Notes: a model not told the origin generated them from the sequence alone. Positions 41,501 through 48,723 are shown, counted from the first letter of the stretch. The stretch: 64,000 nucleotides of DNA from Neoroseomonas alkaliterrae (GCF_014199195.1 NZ_JACIJE010000008.1:184857-248856); one strand, 5' to 3'. Program-made: numbers and translations.

Positions 41501-41829
41501 TCGACCCGCTGCTTGATCCATTGCGCACAGCGAAGGGCCGCGGCGCGCTGCCTGATTTGCTCCGTGAGGCGCAAGCCTTCCTCGTCAAGGGCGAAGGCAG
41601 GCGGGATGAGGCCAGCGTTGTCGGCATCTTTGAGGAAGCGCGGCTCGCCGAAGAGAAACCGCATATGGCGGACTTGGTCCAGCGTCTTGTGGAGCCGCTC
41701 GTACGCAAAAATAGTGAAATATGCCGAAACCACCGACAAACTACTATCAGGGACTGCGCGTTCTGAAATGAACTCGTGAACAGCTCCCCGGCTACGGTTA
41801 TCCCTGATACCTGACTTGGCCGTTCTCAC
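38578..41829 (-). CDS. Phospholipase D-like nuclease/SNF2-type helicase fusion
   Basis: A 1083-residue protein. The N-terminal PLD domain has one HKD motif, LLHGKLLHIDD...VGSSNFTINGLG (about residues 119-150). The SF2 helicase core follows: Walker A ADSIGLGKTFTAL (about 268), DESH box LVVLDESHNFR (about 359), SATP, and motif VI QRFGRIDRIG (about 811), with an SNF2/DEAD-like C-terminal domain (LIATDCISEGQNLQDADLL). It is the first gene of the operon. The GTG start follows AAGGA at 4 nt. A single HKD implies dimerisation for catalysis. It probably translocates on and cuts invading DNA. Confidence 0.9.
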   Translation of the reverse strand: MRTAKSGIRDNRSRGAVHEFISERAVPDSSLSVVSAYFTIFAYERLHKTLDQVRHMRFLFGEPRFLKDADNAGLIPPAFALDEEGLRLTEQIRQRAAALRCAQWIKQRVEIKSVRRAGLLHGKLLHIDDGRRPHALVGSSNFTINGLGLGSSPNLELNLIVDSDRDREDLLAWFDELWADANLTEDVRDEVLRALEASYAHASPEFVYFKTLLHLFGDSLLDREAEDALFKGTAFEQTAIWQMLFDFQRDGLRAVLAKIERHGGCVLADSIGLGKTFTALAVIKWFEKRNKNVLVLCPKKLRENWTDHLAANNSELNSLRDDRFGYTVLSHTDLSRDTGKVGDIDLSRIEWGNYDLVVLDESHNFRSGSRNRSPGGRRSRYERLMDDIIKSGVRTKVLLLSATPVNNDLSDLKAQLDLISADRGDAFAALGVPNLGTLIGTARRRFLDWTKSGSRDADELLNKLPPALFGLLDGLTIARSRRHIERHYASSMARIGGFPKRASPESAFVAIDREGGFPAFEDVDAAISKLELALYSPLTFVLPEHRALYDKGGNFDQNNREKYLIAMMKVGFLKRLESSISSFRRTMERMVARVDQRLRDLDEFESSAAITSPPPDDVELDEDLEEAFEVGAALKYNLAHVDRAMWKAALLRDRERIASLAAEARKVTPPRDAKLHRLEEIVRSKASEPTVNRDGEANRKVILFTAFSDTARYLYDQLAPVARDCGLHAALVTGDGCKATFGKARFQDILVNFAPRAKRRALLRGADTGGEIDLLIATDCISEGQNLQDADLLVNVDIHWNPVRLIQRFGRIDRIGSRNATVRMVNFWPTDDLNKYLRLKDRVEARMALVDLSATGDDDLLNGGTEADGDSRWRDEQLLRLKDEVFDLEETGGGVTLADFALDDFRADLRGFARANETALRAAPLGLSAVVPNQVKGGTVDPGVIFCLRRRPAEPSPDQARINPLDPHYLVHVRDDGSVRLGFGQPKPILEAYRALCLGHGEPFEALCAAFDQETDHGQKMERYDALIHAAVASIGETSATRTLAALTGQRGARVPDQVAQARANLDYDLITWLIVRDGTEGT

Positions 41830-41891
41830 GCGCGATCCTTATTCAATTCGGCTGGCGTTCCAAGAACAATAGCGTAGCCTCGGACCAAGTG

Positions 41892-41949
41892 TTCCCGGAA
41901 GGGGTGGCATCCCCCAGCCAGAGCCAGAGAGGATGCCAAGTGCCGGGAA
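41892..41949. repeat. Nested inverted repeat between the recombinase cassette and the defence operon
   Basis: Outer arms TTCCCGG (41892-41898) and CCGGGAA (41943-41949) enclose inner arms TGGCATCC (41905-41912) and GGATGCCA (41931-41938). It lies in the 180-bp gap after the stop of the recombinase-linked gene and before the start of the helicase. It could be a terminator for the prophage cassette, an operator for the defence operon, or a recombination site. Confidence 0.55.
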
Positions 41950-42010
41950 TGGTGCCCATAGGCGGGTCTGTTGTCATGTGTTCCGGCGCCCGAAAGGATG
42001 GGCCGATGGG

Positions 42011-42391
42011 CTATGCAGGGCTGAGGCTTGCGCGCTGCTTCTCCCAGGCCAGAGGAAATCCAGCGAGAAGACGGGGCAGATCCAGGCCGGGCGCCTGCCG
42101 CCCATCCAGGATCGCCTCGACGATGTCCGGCGCCAGCAGCGTCAGCCGCAGCACGCGCGACACGTACGATGCATTGATCTTCTCGGCGGCGGCCAGCTCG
42201 TTGATCGTGGCGAAGCGCCCGGACTCCAGCATGCGCCGCCACCGGAACGCGCGCGCGACCGCCTTGATCAGCGTGACGTCCTGCCGGCGCTCCAGCGCCA
42301 GCACGCCGGGCCTGACCATCGCCTTCCGCCCGCCCCGCGGCTTCACCTGAAGCGGGATGACGATCGTGAGGGTCTGCACCGCGTCGCTCAC
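42011..42391 (-). CDS. Small HTH-like protein of the recombinase cassette
   Basis: A 126-residue protein (SDAVQTLTIVIPLQVKPRGG...). It has a helix-turn-helix-like segment FATINELAAAEKINASYVSRVLRLTLLAP (in about 66-94) and then LPRLLAGFPLAWEKQRASL. Similar short proteins commonly follow DUF2924 and serine recombinase genes in alphaproteobacterial prophages. The start is a GTG overlapping the recombinase stop as GTGA, so it is translationally coupled. It may direct or regulate the recombinase; this is inference. Confidence 0.75.
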   Translation of the reverse strand: MSDAVQTLTIVIPLQVKPRGGRKAMVRPGVLALERRQDVTLIKAVARAFRWRRMLESGRFATINELAAAEKINASYVSRVLRLTLLAPDIVEAILDGRQAPGLDLPRLLAGFPLAWEKQRASLSPA

Positions 42392-43740
42392 GCGGCTCCC
42401 CTCCCGGCCGCGGGCGTCTGGGCGGCGAGGTCCCGCACTAGGCTGCCGAGCCCGTCGAGCCGCAGCCGCACCGCGGCGCCCTCGGCCCGGACGTCGACCC
42501 GGTCCACCAGCAGCCGCACGATGCGCGCCCGCTCGGCGGGGAAGAGCTCGTCCCAGAGCGGCTCGATCCGCTCCATGGCCAGCAGCACCTCCTGCTCCGT
42601 CACGTCCGGCGCCGTCGCGCATGCCGCCCGCCACGTGCCGACTACCATCTCAGGCTGCCGCAACAGCGCGCGCACCTGCGCGATGACCGCCGTCTCGATC
42701 TCGCCGGCCGGAAGGCGCGCGATCGCCGGCCGCTCGGTCGCGCCGCCCTTCAGCACCGCCTGGCTGACATAGTAGCGGTACATCTGGCCGCCCCGGCCGC
42801 GGCTGTGGCTGGGCGACATGGCGCGTCCCTCGCTGTCGAAGATCAGTCCCCGCAGGAGCGGCGCCGTGGTGTTCCGCGTCCGGTTGACCCGCACCCGCGG
42901 GCTGACCTGCAGGACGGCGTGCACCGCGTCCCACTGCGCCTGCGTGACGATGGCGTCGTGCTCGCCGGGATAGGGCGTGCCCTTGTGCACCGCCTCGCCG
43001 AGGTACACGCGGTTGCTGAGGATCCGATAGACGTCGCTCTTGGTGAGCGGTCGCCCGCGCTTCGTCGTCGCGCCCTCGGCGCGCAGCACCTGCACCAGCT
43101 TCGTGCAGGACTCGGTTTCGACGAAGCCCTGGAAGATCCGCCTGACCAGCGCCGCCTCGGCTTCGTTCACCACCAGTTTCCGCTCGCGGACGTCGTAGCC
43201 GAGCGGCACGTAGCCACCCATCCACATGCCACGCTTGCGCGAGGCCGCCACCTTGTCGCGAATGCGCTCGCCAATGACCTCTCTTTCAAATTGAGCAAAG
43301 CTGAGGAGGATGTTCAGCGTCAGCCGCCCCATGCTGGTGGTGGTGTTGAAGCTCTGCGTCACCGACACGAACGTCACCTGGTTCGCGTCGAACACCTCGA
43401 CCAGCTTGGTGAAGTCGACCAACGAGCGGGAGAGGCGATCGATCTTGTAGACCACCACCACGTCGACCAGCCCCTCCTGGATGTCGGCGACCAGCCGCTT
43501 CAGGGCGGGGCGTTCGAGGGTACCGCCCGAGATGCCGCCGTCGTCGTAGCTTTCGCGCACCAGCACCCAGCCCTCGGCGCGCTGGCTGGCGATGAACGCC
43601 TCGCAGGCTTCACGCTGCGCGTCGAGGGAATTGAACTCCATGTCGAGGCCTTCCTCGCTCGACTTCCGTGTATAGACCGCGCAGCGGAGCTTCCGCACGC
43701 TCGCCGGCATCGCGCCGGTCGGCTTCGTGTCGCGCTTCAT
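42388..43740 (-). CDS. Serine recombinase (site-specific integrase family)
   Basis: A 450-residue large-type serine recombinase. The resolvase domain has the nucleophile Ser27 in AVYTRKSSEEGLD, YDDGGISGGTLERPAL, and the conserved arginine region VVYKIDRLSRSLVDFTKLVE, with INILLSFAQFEREVIGERIRDK-like helices (LNILLSFAQFEREVIGERIR). A recombinase domain follows (KLVVNEAEAALVRRIFQ). The usual zinc-ribbon cysteines are replaced (GLIFDSEGRAMSPSHSRGRG), as is normal for the subfamily that pairs with DUF2924. It is expected to integrate and excise this prophage. It overlaps its neighbours on both sides by 4 bp. Confidence 0.93.
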   Translation of the reverse strand: MKRDTKPTGAMPASVRKLRCAVYTRKSSEEGLDMEFNSLDAQREACEAFIASQRAEGWVLVRESYDDGGISGGTLERPALKRLVADIQEGLVDVVVVYKIDRLSRSLVDFTKLVEVFDANQVTFVSVTQSFNTTTSMGRLTLNILLSFAQFEREVIGERIRDKVAASRKRGMWMGGYVPLGYDVRERKLVVNEAEAALVRRIFQGFVETESCTKLVQVLRAEGATTKRGRPLTKSDVYRILSNRVYLGEAVHKGTPYPGEHDAIVTQAQWDAVHAVLQVSPRVRVNRTRNTTAPLLRGLIFDSEGRAMSPSHSRGRGGQMYRYYVSQAVLKGGATERPAIARLPAGEIETAVIAQVRALLRQPEMVVGTWRAACATAPDVTEQEVLLAMERIEPLWDELFPAERARIVRLLVDRVDVRAEGAAVRLRLDGLGSLVRDLAAQTPAAGRGAA

Positions 43741-44243
43741 GCCGCGCTCCGGCTCGGGCGCAGCCCGAAGAATACGCGCCCGTTCCAGCGGGTGCCCGTG
43801 ATCGCGCGGGCGATGGCGGAGAGCGACTGGTAGGGCTGCCCCTGGTATTCGTAGCCGGCGCGCGTGACGGTCACCACGTACTCGACGCCCTGGTACTCGC
43901 GGATCAGCTGCGTGCCGGCGATCGGCTTGTCATCGCCGCGCATGCGGCGGACGGTGACCTTCCCGCCGTCGAGCTGCTCGCCGAGCGCCTCGAGGCGGGC
44001 CAGCGTCTCGGGCTTCAGGCCGCCATAGGCGAGCTCCTGGATCCTGTAGGCGAGCCGGCTTTCCAGGAAGCGCCGATTGTAGGGCGGCGGCTCGGTGCCG
44101 AAGAGCTCGCGCCACTGCTGCTTCAACGTCGGCGTGGCGGCGGTCTTCAGCGCGCCGAGCCGGCCCAGCACATCGGCGGCCGGGATGGCGGGGGCGGTGA
44201 ACGCCGGCGTCGCAGCCGGCTTCGATTTCTTCGTGCGCGTCAT
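43737..44243 (-). CDS. DUF2924 domain-containing protein
   Basis: A 168-residue protein. After a Lys/Ala-rich leader it has the DUF2924 core: LKQQWRELFGTEPPPYNRRFLESRLAYRIQELAYGGL, then GTQLIREYQGVEYVVTV and GYEYQGQPYQSLSAIARAITGTRWNGRVFFGL, ending in a basic tail. DUF2924 proteins are nearly always found beside this class of serine recombinase; their role is unknown. The core resembles a DNA-binding accessory factor. The ATG at 44243 was chosen because it overlaps the upstream stop as ATGA and leaves a compact protein. Confidence 0.87.
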   Translation of the reverse strand: MTRTKKSKPAATPAFTAPAIPAADVLGRLGALKTAATPTLKQQWRELFGTEPPPYNRRFLESRLAYRIQELAYGGLKPETLARLEALGEQLDGGKVTVRRMRGDDKPIAGTQLIREYQGVEYVVTVTRAGYEYQGQPYQSLSAIARAITGTRWNGRVFFGLRPSRSAA

Positions 44244-44485
44244 GCGTTTCTCCGGTTGGTCCGGTTCGCATGCAGGCGCTGCGTGGCCGCGAAGTGTAGC
44301 GGCCGCTCTCCGCGGTCCGCGGCGCCGCGCGCTGCTTCCTCGGCAGCGCGGCTGCGCAGCCGCAGCAGGCCGCGGGCGAGAAGGTCGCACACCTCGCGGA
44401 GGTGGGGCGGGAGATGCTGGTTGAGGGGCTGGGCGGCGAGGCGGGCCATACCCCGCTGCTGCCAGATGAGCGACCGCCCGTGCAA
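44240..44485 (-). CDS. Short conserved protein upstream of DUF2924
   Basis: An 81-residue protein (MHGRSLIWQQRGMARLAAQPLNQ...). It has a helical HLREVCDLLARGLLRLRSRAAEE and ends FAATQRLHANRTNRRNA. Its stop overlaps the DUF2924 start as ATGA, so it belongs to the same transcript. Met13 is an alternative start. No function is recognised; it recurs in similar prophage cassettes as far as I recall. Confidence 0.6.
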   Translation of the reverse strand: MHGRSLIWQQRGMARLAAQPLNQHLPPHLREVCDLLARGLLRLRSRAAEEAARGAADRGERPLHFAATQRLHANRTNRRNA

Positions 44486-44513
44486 TGCACTGATTGCAGT
44501 GGGCGCGCAGCCC

Positions 44514-45170
44514 TCACATCCCGACCTGGCGCCCGAGCCAGATCACCCGCCCGATGACGTGGATCGCGTCCGGCTGGATGTCGCTGAAGGTCGGGTAGAA
44601 TTCCCTGTTGTCCGAGATCACGCTGATCCGCCCGTTGGTCGGATTCACCGCGACGCGCTTCACCTGCAACCCGCCATCGGTGCGGATCACGTAGATCCCG
44701 TCCTTCTGGCCCGGCCGCTGCTGCCCCATGTCGACCAGCACCGAATCGCCCTGGCGCAGCGTCGGCTCCATCGAATCGCCGTCGACCGTCAGCACCACGA
44801 GATCGCCGATGTTCCCGCGCGCCGCACGACGCAGCCAGTCCACCCGGAACGCAATGCGGTAGGAGGGCGGCGCGTCCTCGGCCTCAAGGCCCGGGCCCGC
44901 GGAAACCATGTCGTCGTAGACCGGCAGCATGGCGAATCGGTCACCGCCGATCTGGACGATCTCCGGCATCGCGCGCGCCCGTCCCCCGGCCGCTGTCGAA
45001 CCCGCCTCCAGGTAGCCGAGGATCACCGGAATCTCGTGGGCTCGCATCGGCCGCTTGCCCGCCAGCAGCCGGCTTATGGTGCTGTTGTCGACGCCCATCG
45101 CCGCGGCCAGGCCCTTCTGCGACTTGCCGGGCTGGGCGAGCCCTTCCCGGATCTGCTCGATCGTCAGCAT
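44514..45170 (-). CDS. Phage repressor: HTH domain plus S24 (LexA-like) peptidase
   Basis: A 218-residue CI-type repressor. The N-terminal helix-turn-helix SQKGLAAAMGVDNSTISRLL (about 17-36) binds DNA. The C-terminal S24 autoprotease has Ser in TVDGDSMEPTLRQGDSVLV (about 133) and Lys in GLQVKRVAV (about 168), so it should be cleaved during RecA-mediated SOS response. The ATG at 45170 begins the HTH domain directly; earlier in-frame starts add non-conserved residues. It is divergent from the Cro-like gene across a 205-bp operator region. Confidence 0.92.
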   Translation of the reverse strand: MLTIEQIREGLAQPGKSQKGLAAAMGVDNSTISRLLAGKRPMRAHEIPVILGYLEAGSTAAGGRARAMPEIVQIGGDRFAMLPVYDDMVSAGPGLEAEDAPPSYRIAFRVDWLRRAARGNIGDLVVLTVDGDSMEPTLRQGDSVLVDMGQQRPGQKDGIYVIRTDGGLQVKRVAVNPTNGRISVISDNREFYPTFSDIQPDAIHVIGRVIWLGRQVGM

Positions 45171-45375
45171 GGCGATTCGGCGCGCCGCATCGGTCCGCAT
45201 GCGGCTCTGGCTGTCGGCATGGAGGGGCTCCCACCTGGATTCGCCCCGGCTGTCCATGGGGAAAGCTGTGGATACCGGGGATAGTGTTGCGTAATCCGCA
45301 ATGTGGAGTGGGTCAACCACGTCAAACGCAAATAGTGCATTGTGGCGTGCGCGGAGGACGATCTACCTATCCGCC
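45171..45375. promoter_or_regulatory. Divergent immunity/operator region between repressor and Cro-like gene
   Basis: On the minus strand TTGACC (45311-45316) and TACGCA (45288-45293) are 17 bp apart and would serve the repressor gene. On the plus strand TTGTGG (45340-45345) and CTACCT (45363-45368) are also 17 bp apart. That would start transcription near the ATG at 45376, so the Cro-like mRNA may be leaderless; it has no clear ribosome-binding site. The region holds the palindrome at 45287-45301. Confidence 0.5.
45287..45301. promoter_or_regulatory. Candidate repressor operator TTGCG-N5-CGCAA
   Basis: A perfect 5-bp-arm palindrome, TTGCG TAATC CGCAA, overlies the inferred -10 box of the repressor promoter, a natural place for autoregulation. 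No second perfect copy is seen in the intergenic region. Confidence 0.45.
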
Positions 45376-45645
45376 ATGCCCCCGGTTGAACCCGCCGCCA
45401 CCGTCCTTGCCCGCTTCGGCGGCGCAGGCCCGCTCGCCCGGTTGCTTCGCCTCGACCGCAGCGCCGTGCATCGCTGGGCGCTGCCCAAGCACCGTGGCGG
45501 CAGCGGCGGGCTGATCCCCGCGCGCCACCACCAGCGCCTGCTCGCGCTGGCCGCCGCGCAGGGCATCGCGCTCAGCCCTGCCGACCTTGTCGGCACGCCC
45601 ACGGCCATCGGCGATCCGCCCCGCGCCGGGGCCGACGACGGATAG
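45376..45645 (+). CDS. Cro/YdaS-like transcriptional regulator
   Basis: An 89-residue protein (MPPVEPAATVLARFGG...). It has a short HTH core GPLARLLRLDRSAVHRWALP, matching YdaS/Cro-like proteins (Leu-rich first helix, then a serine-led recognition helix with HRW). GLIPARHHQRLLALAAAQGIALSPADLV completes the domain. Its position, divergent from the S24 repressor and ahead of the early genes, identifies it as the Cro counterpart. Confidence 0.8.
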   Translation: MPPVEPAATVLARFGGAGPLARLLRLDRSAVHRWALPKHRGGSGGLIPARHHQRLLALAAAQGIALSPADLVGTPTAIGDPPRAGADDG

Positions 45646-45709
45646 CCCCGCTCCGTCCTTCCGCTTCTTCCCGCCCGACCCGTCCCCGCCCTTCACGGAG
45701 CATCGCTGC

Positions 45710-46123
45710 ATGCTGTCCGAACGGTTGCCTGTTCCCGAAATCCAGCTCGCCGCGGCCGTCATCCACCGCGCGCTCGAGGACGCCGCCACCCCCGATGCGC
45801 GCCTCGCCCGCCCGCGGATGATCGACACGCCGCAGGGCCCGCGCCGCACCTTCACGCCTGGCCTCAAGCCGCAGGAGCGGGAGGAGGCGGTGCGCTTCCT
45901 GCTGGATGGCGCGCCCAACTGGCGCCAGGCGCGCGACGCCTGGTGCGAGATCGCCGACCTCTGCCCGCTGCGGCTGCGGCGCAGCGCCCTCGCACGCATC
46001 CCGCATTCCGCCATGCCGGCGGACCTCCGCCGCGCGCTACGGATCCCGGAGCCGACGCCAGCCCCGGCCATCGCCGATGGCGCCTCCATGGTCCCCGCCA
46101 CGCCCATGCAGGAGGCCGCGTGA
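45710..46123 (+). CDS. Prophage early protein of unknown function
   Basis: A 137-residue protein (MLSERLPVPEIQLAAAVIHRALEDA...). It has a helical N-terminus and a segment FLLDGAPNWRQARDAWCEIADL, like small early proteins in alphaproteobacterial phages. No motif allows assignment. The ATG at 45710 follows CACGGAGCATCGCTGC. It ends just before, or overlaps, the next gene (GTGA at 46120). Confidence 0.65.
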   Translation: MLSERLPVPEIQLAAAVIHRALEDAATPDARLARPRMIDTPQGPRRTFTPGLKPQEREEAVRFLLDGAPNWRQARDAWCEIADLCPLRLRRSALARIPHSAMPADLRRALRIPEPTPAPAIADGASMVPATPMQEAA

Positions 46124-46125
46124 TC

Positions 46126-46668
46126 ATGGACACGCGCTCCAACCGTCCGACCCTGGACGCCCTGCGTCACCTGCCGGTGGGCGAGGTGATCGCCCTGCCG
46201 GCCGAGCATCTCGCGTTGCTCCAGTCCGATGCCCGCGAGGCGCTGGACGCGGCCAAGCGCACCCTCGACTGGATCGAAGGCGCCATCGCGCTCCGCTACG
46301 AACAGCGCGCGGTCGGCGCCCGCGCCGCGGCGGGCAAGGACACCGGCATCGTCCGCTTCGAGGACGGCACCGTCGAGGTCTCCGTTGAACTGCCCAAGCG
46401 GGTGGAATGGGACCAGCGGCGCCTCGCCGCGCTGGTGGAGCAGATCCGCGCCGGCGGCGAGGACCCGGGCGAGTATGTCGAGCTCACCTTCAAGGTCTCG
46501 GAGCGCGCCTATGCCGCCTGGCCCGAGCGCATCCGCGGCGCCTTCGAGCCGGCGCGCACGGTGCGGACCGGAAAGCCCAGCTACCGCCTCACCATCCTGA
46601 ACGACGTCGCCCTGCGCGACAGCCCGCACGGGCCGGGCATCCGCCCTGCCATCGGAGGGCCGCGCTGA
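46126..46668 (+). CDS. Prophage early protein of unknown function (possible recombination accessory)
   Basis: A 180-residue protein (MDTRSNRPTLDALRHLPVGEV...) with a helical middle (ALDAAKRTLDWIEGAIALRYEQRA) and an acidic C-terminal half (FEDGTVEVSVELPKRVEWDQRRL...). The ATG follows AGGAGG by 10 nt; a GTG at 46120, overlapping the previous stop, is the alternative. It overlaps the Sak4-like gene as TGATG, so it belongs to the replication/recombination operon. No family is recognised with certainty. Confidence 0.65.
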   Translation: MDTRSNRPTLDALRHLPVGEVIALPAEHLALLQSDAREALDAAKRTLDWIEGAIALRYEQRAVGARAAAGKDTGIVRFEDGTVEVSVELPKRVEWDQRRLAALVEQIRAGGEDPGEYVELTFKVSERAYAAWPERIRGAFEPARTVRTGKPSYRLTILNDVALRDSPHGPGIRPAIGGPR

Positions 46669-47510
46669 TGGCACTCCGCATCGTCACCGCCGACGAGCGC
46701 CTGTCGCGCGCGGCCAACAAGACCACGATCGCGCTGTTCGGGCCGACCGGCGTCGGCAAGACGACGCAGCTGAAGCGCCTGGCGCCCAGCGAGACGGTCT
46801 GCATCGACCTCGAGGCCGGGATGAAGTCCGTCCAGGACTGGCCCGGCGACAGCATCCCCGTCCGCTGCTTCGAGGACATGGTGGTGCTCGCCTCGCTGGT
46901 CGGTGGCTCGAACCCCGCCGCGGCGCCAGAGGCGTTCTTCTCGCAGCAGCACTACACGCACTTCGCCGGCCTGCATCCCGAGCTGGTCGCGCTGCTCGCC
47001 AGCAAGTCCATCGTCTTCCTGGACAGCATCACCGACCTGACGCGGCAGGCGATGGCCTGGGCCAAGAAGCAGCCCGAGGCCTTCTCCGAAAAGACCGGCA
47101 AGCCCGATGTTCGCGGCGCCTACGGCCTGATGGCGCGCGAGGTGATCGGGCTGCTGAAGCACCTGCAGCACGCGCCCGGCAAGACCACGATCATGGTCGG
47201 CATCCTCGAGAAGCACACCGACGAGTTCGGCAAGGTCACCTGGCAGCCGCAGATGGAGGGCGGCAAGGCCGGCCGCGAGCTCCCCGGCATCGTCGACCAG
47301 GTGATCTCGATGTCGCTCTTTGCGCGCGAGGAGGACGGCACGCTGCGCCACGACCCCGAGCGCGGCACCGAGCGGCGCTTCGTGTGCCGCGCCGGCAATC
47401 GGTTTGGGCTGCCGGCGAAGGATCGCTCCGGCCGGCTCGACGAGACCGAGCCCGCCGACCTCGCCGCGCTGCTCCGCAAGATCAACGCCCCCGCCGCGCC
47501 CATCGCCTGA
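46668..47510 (+). CDS. Phage RecA-like ATPase, Sak4-type single-strand annealing protein
   Basis: A 280-residue ATPase with Walker A LFGPTGVGKTTQLKRL (about residues 23-38), CIDLEAGMKSVQDWPGD, Walker B IVFLDSITDLTRQAM (about 123-137) and a late GYLKHL/QHAPGKTTIMVGILEKH-like sensor region. This short RecA-core layout matches AAA_24 phage proteins of the Sak4 group, which anneal single strands with a phage SSB. The gene directly downstream is a plausible SSB. It begins at an ATG overlapping the preceding stop. Confidence 0.8.
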   Translation: MALRIVTADERLSRAANKTTIALFGPTGVGKTTQLKRLAPSETVCIDLEAGMKSVQDWPGDSIPVRCFEDMVVLASLVGGSNPAAAPEAFFSQQHYTHFAGLHPELVALLASKSIVFLDSITDLTRQAMAWAKKQPEAFSEKTGKPDVRGAYGLMAREVIGLLKHLQHAPGKTTIMVGILEKHTDEFGKVTWQPQMEGGKAGRELPGIVDQVISMSLFAREEDGTLRHDPERGTERRFVCRAGNRFGLPAKDRSGRLDETEPADLAALLRKINAPAAPIA

Positions 47511-47527
47511 GCCGAGAGGAGACCTCG

Positions 47528-48259
47528 ATGTACGACATGAACGATGCCGAGCTGCCGCGCAGCTCCGATCTGATCCCCGATGGCACCTTCGCGAAGGTGA
47601 CGATGGTGATCCGCCCCGGCGGGCTCGATGGCCAGGGCGAGGTGGATCGCGGGCTGCTGAAGGCCTCGCGCAGCGGTGGCGACACCAAGATGATCGACGC
47701 CGAGTTCACGGTGCTGGTCGGCCCGCATGCCAAGAGGAAGTTCTGGCAGAACTTCACCGTCGCGGGCGGGAAGGTCGACGAGCACGGCGTCTCCATCGCC
47801 TGGAAGATCTCGAAGGGGACCTTCCGCGCGATGATCGACAGCGCGCTCGGCCTCGATCCGCAGGACATGAGCGAGGCGGCCAAGGCCAAGCGTGTGCTGC
47901 GTGGGCTGGCCGATCTCTCCGGCATCACCTTCGCCGCCAAGATCAAGGTCGAGGCATCGACGAACGCCGAGTATGGCGACCAGAACAGGCTCGACCGGGT
48001 CGTGCTGCCGGGCGAGCCCGAATACGCGCGCATCATGGCCGGCGAGGTGGTGCCGCCGTCGCCCTCCACGCATCGGACGCCGCGCCCCGCCTCCGCACCC
48101 TCTGCGGCGGCGCCCGCCTGGGCCAGCACGGGCGTACCCCGGGCGCCGGTGACCGCCGCCCCGGCATGGGCCGCCCCTTCCGCCGCGCCGCCCGCGCCGC
48201 CCGCGGCTGCGCCGCCGCAGGCACCGCTCGCCAACGGTCCGGCTTGGCTGAACGGCTAA
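47528..48259 (+). CDS. Candidate phage single-stranded DNA-binding protein
   Basis: A 243-residue protein. The N-terminal 170 residues form a beta-rich domain (DGTFAKVTMVIRPGG, KMIDAEFTVLVGPHAKRKFWQNFTV, VSIAWKISKGTFRAMIDSAL...). A Pro/Ala-rich tail of about 70 residues follows, ending GPAWLNG. That layout, a folded core with a disordered tail, and its place 17 bp after the Sak4-like ATPase suggest an SSB partner. No OB-fold signature is certain. The ATG at 47528 follows GAGGAGACC. Confidence 0.65.
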   Translation: MYDMNDAELPRSSDLIPDGTFAKVTMVIRPGGLDGQGEVDRGLLKASRSGGDTKMIDAEFTVLVGPHAKRKFWQNFTVAGGKVDEHGVSIAWKISKGTFRAMIDSALGLDPQDMSEAAKAKRVLRGLADLSGITFAAKIKVEASTNAEYGDQNRLDRVVLPGEPEYARIMAGEVVPPSPSTHRTPRPASAPSAAAPAWASTGVPRAPVTAAPAWAAPSAAPPAPPAAAPPQAPLANGPAWLNG

Positions 48260-48266
48260 TGGCGGC

Positions 48267-48722
48267 ATGGCCCGACGACGCTGGAGCCGGCCACGGGAGG
48301 TCCGCGCTGCCGCCGCGAAGCCGATGCCGCTGCCGGGCTGCAGGCCGGAGGACCAGGTTCGTCGCCTGGTCTGCGCCCTGTGCAGCCGCGAGGCGAAGGG
48401 CTTCGGCTACGTGCACGAGATGCGGCTCGGCGAGTTCCCGCACCACCGGTTCTGCAGCATGGCCTGCTGCGACGCCGGTGGCGCGCTCGCGCGGAGATCG
48501 AATGGCGTGATCGACAAGACGCAGATGGAGGCGCGCGCGATCAAGGAGGCGCGGCGGCCGCTCGCCGAGGTGCTGGTCGAGCTGCAGCTCATGGCGCCGT
48601 TCCACAACCGCAGCGCGGCGGAGATCGACCGCATCATCGAGGCCTGCGTCGACGGCTTCCAGGCCTCGATGCAGCGCCAGGCAGCCGAGCGCGATCCGCT
48701 CGACGACCCCATTCCCTTCTGA
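48267..48722 (+). CDS. DUF6511-like phage zinc-finger protein
   Basis: A 151-residue protein with cysteine pairs LVCALCSREAKGFGYVH and HHRFCSMACCDAG (about residues 35-72), probably a structural zinc site. A helical region follows, ending FQASMQRQAAERDPLDDPIPF. The layout fits small phage proteins listed as DUF6511; that assignment is from memory and not certain. It sits in the replication operon, 7 bp after the SSB-like gene and 1 bp before the exonuclease gene. Confidence 0.65.
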   Translation: MARRRWSRPREVRAAAAKPMPLPGCRPEDQVRRLVCALCSREAKGFGYVHEMRLGEFPHHRFCSMACCDAGGALARRSNGVIDKTQMEARAIKEARRPLAEVLVELQLMAPFHNRSAAEIDRIIEACVDGFQASMQRQAAERDPLDDPIPF

Positions 48723-48723
48723 G

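Noticed and set aside
31152..41829. Assignment of the operon to DISARM, BREX or Dnd
   Set aside because: No DUF1998 (DrmB), PglZ, BrxL or DndBCDE-like protein is present; the helicase-methylase-ATPase combination fits better.
41826..42242. A 138-residue leftward open frame overlapping the helicase start and the HTH-like gene
   Set aside because: It is out of frame with the recombinase-linked gene, has no recognisable sequence and covers the intergenic inverted repeat.
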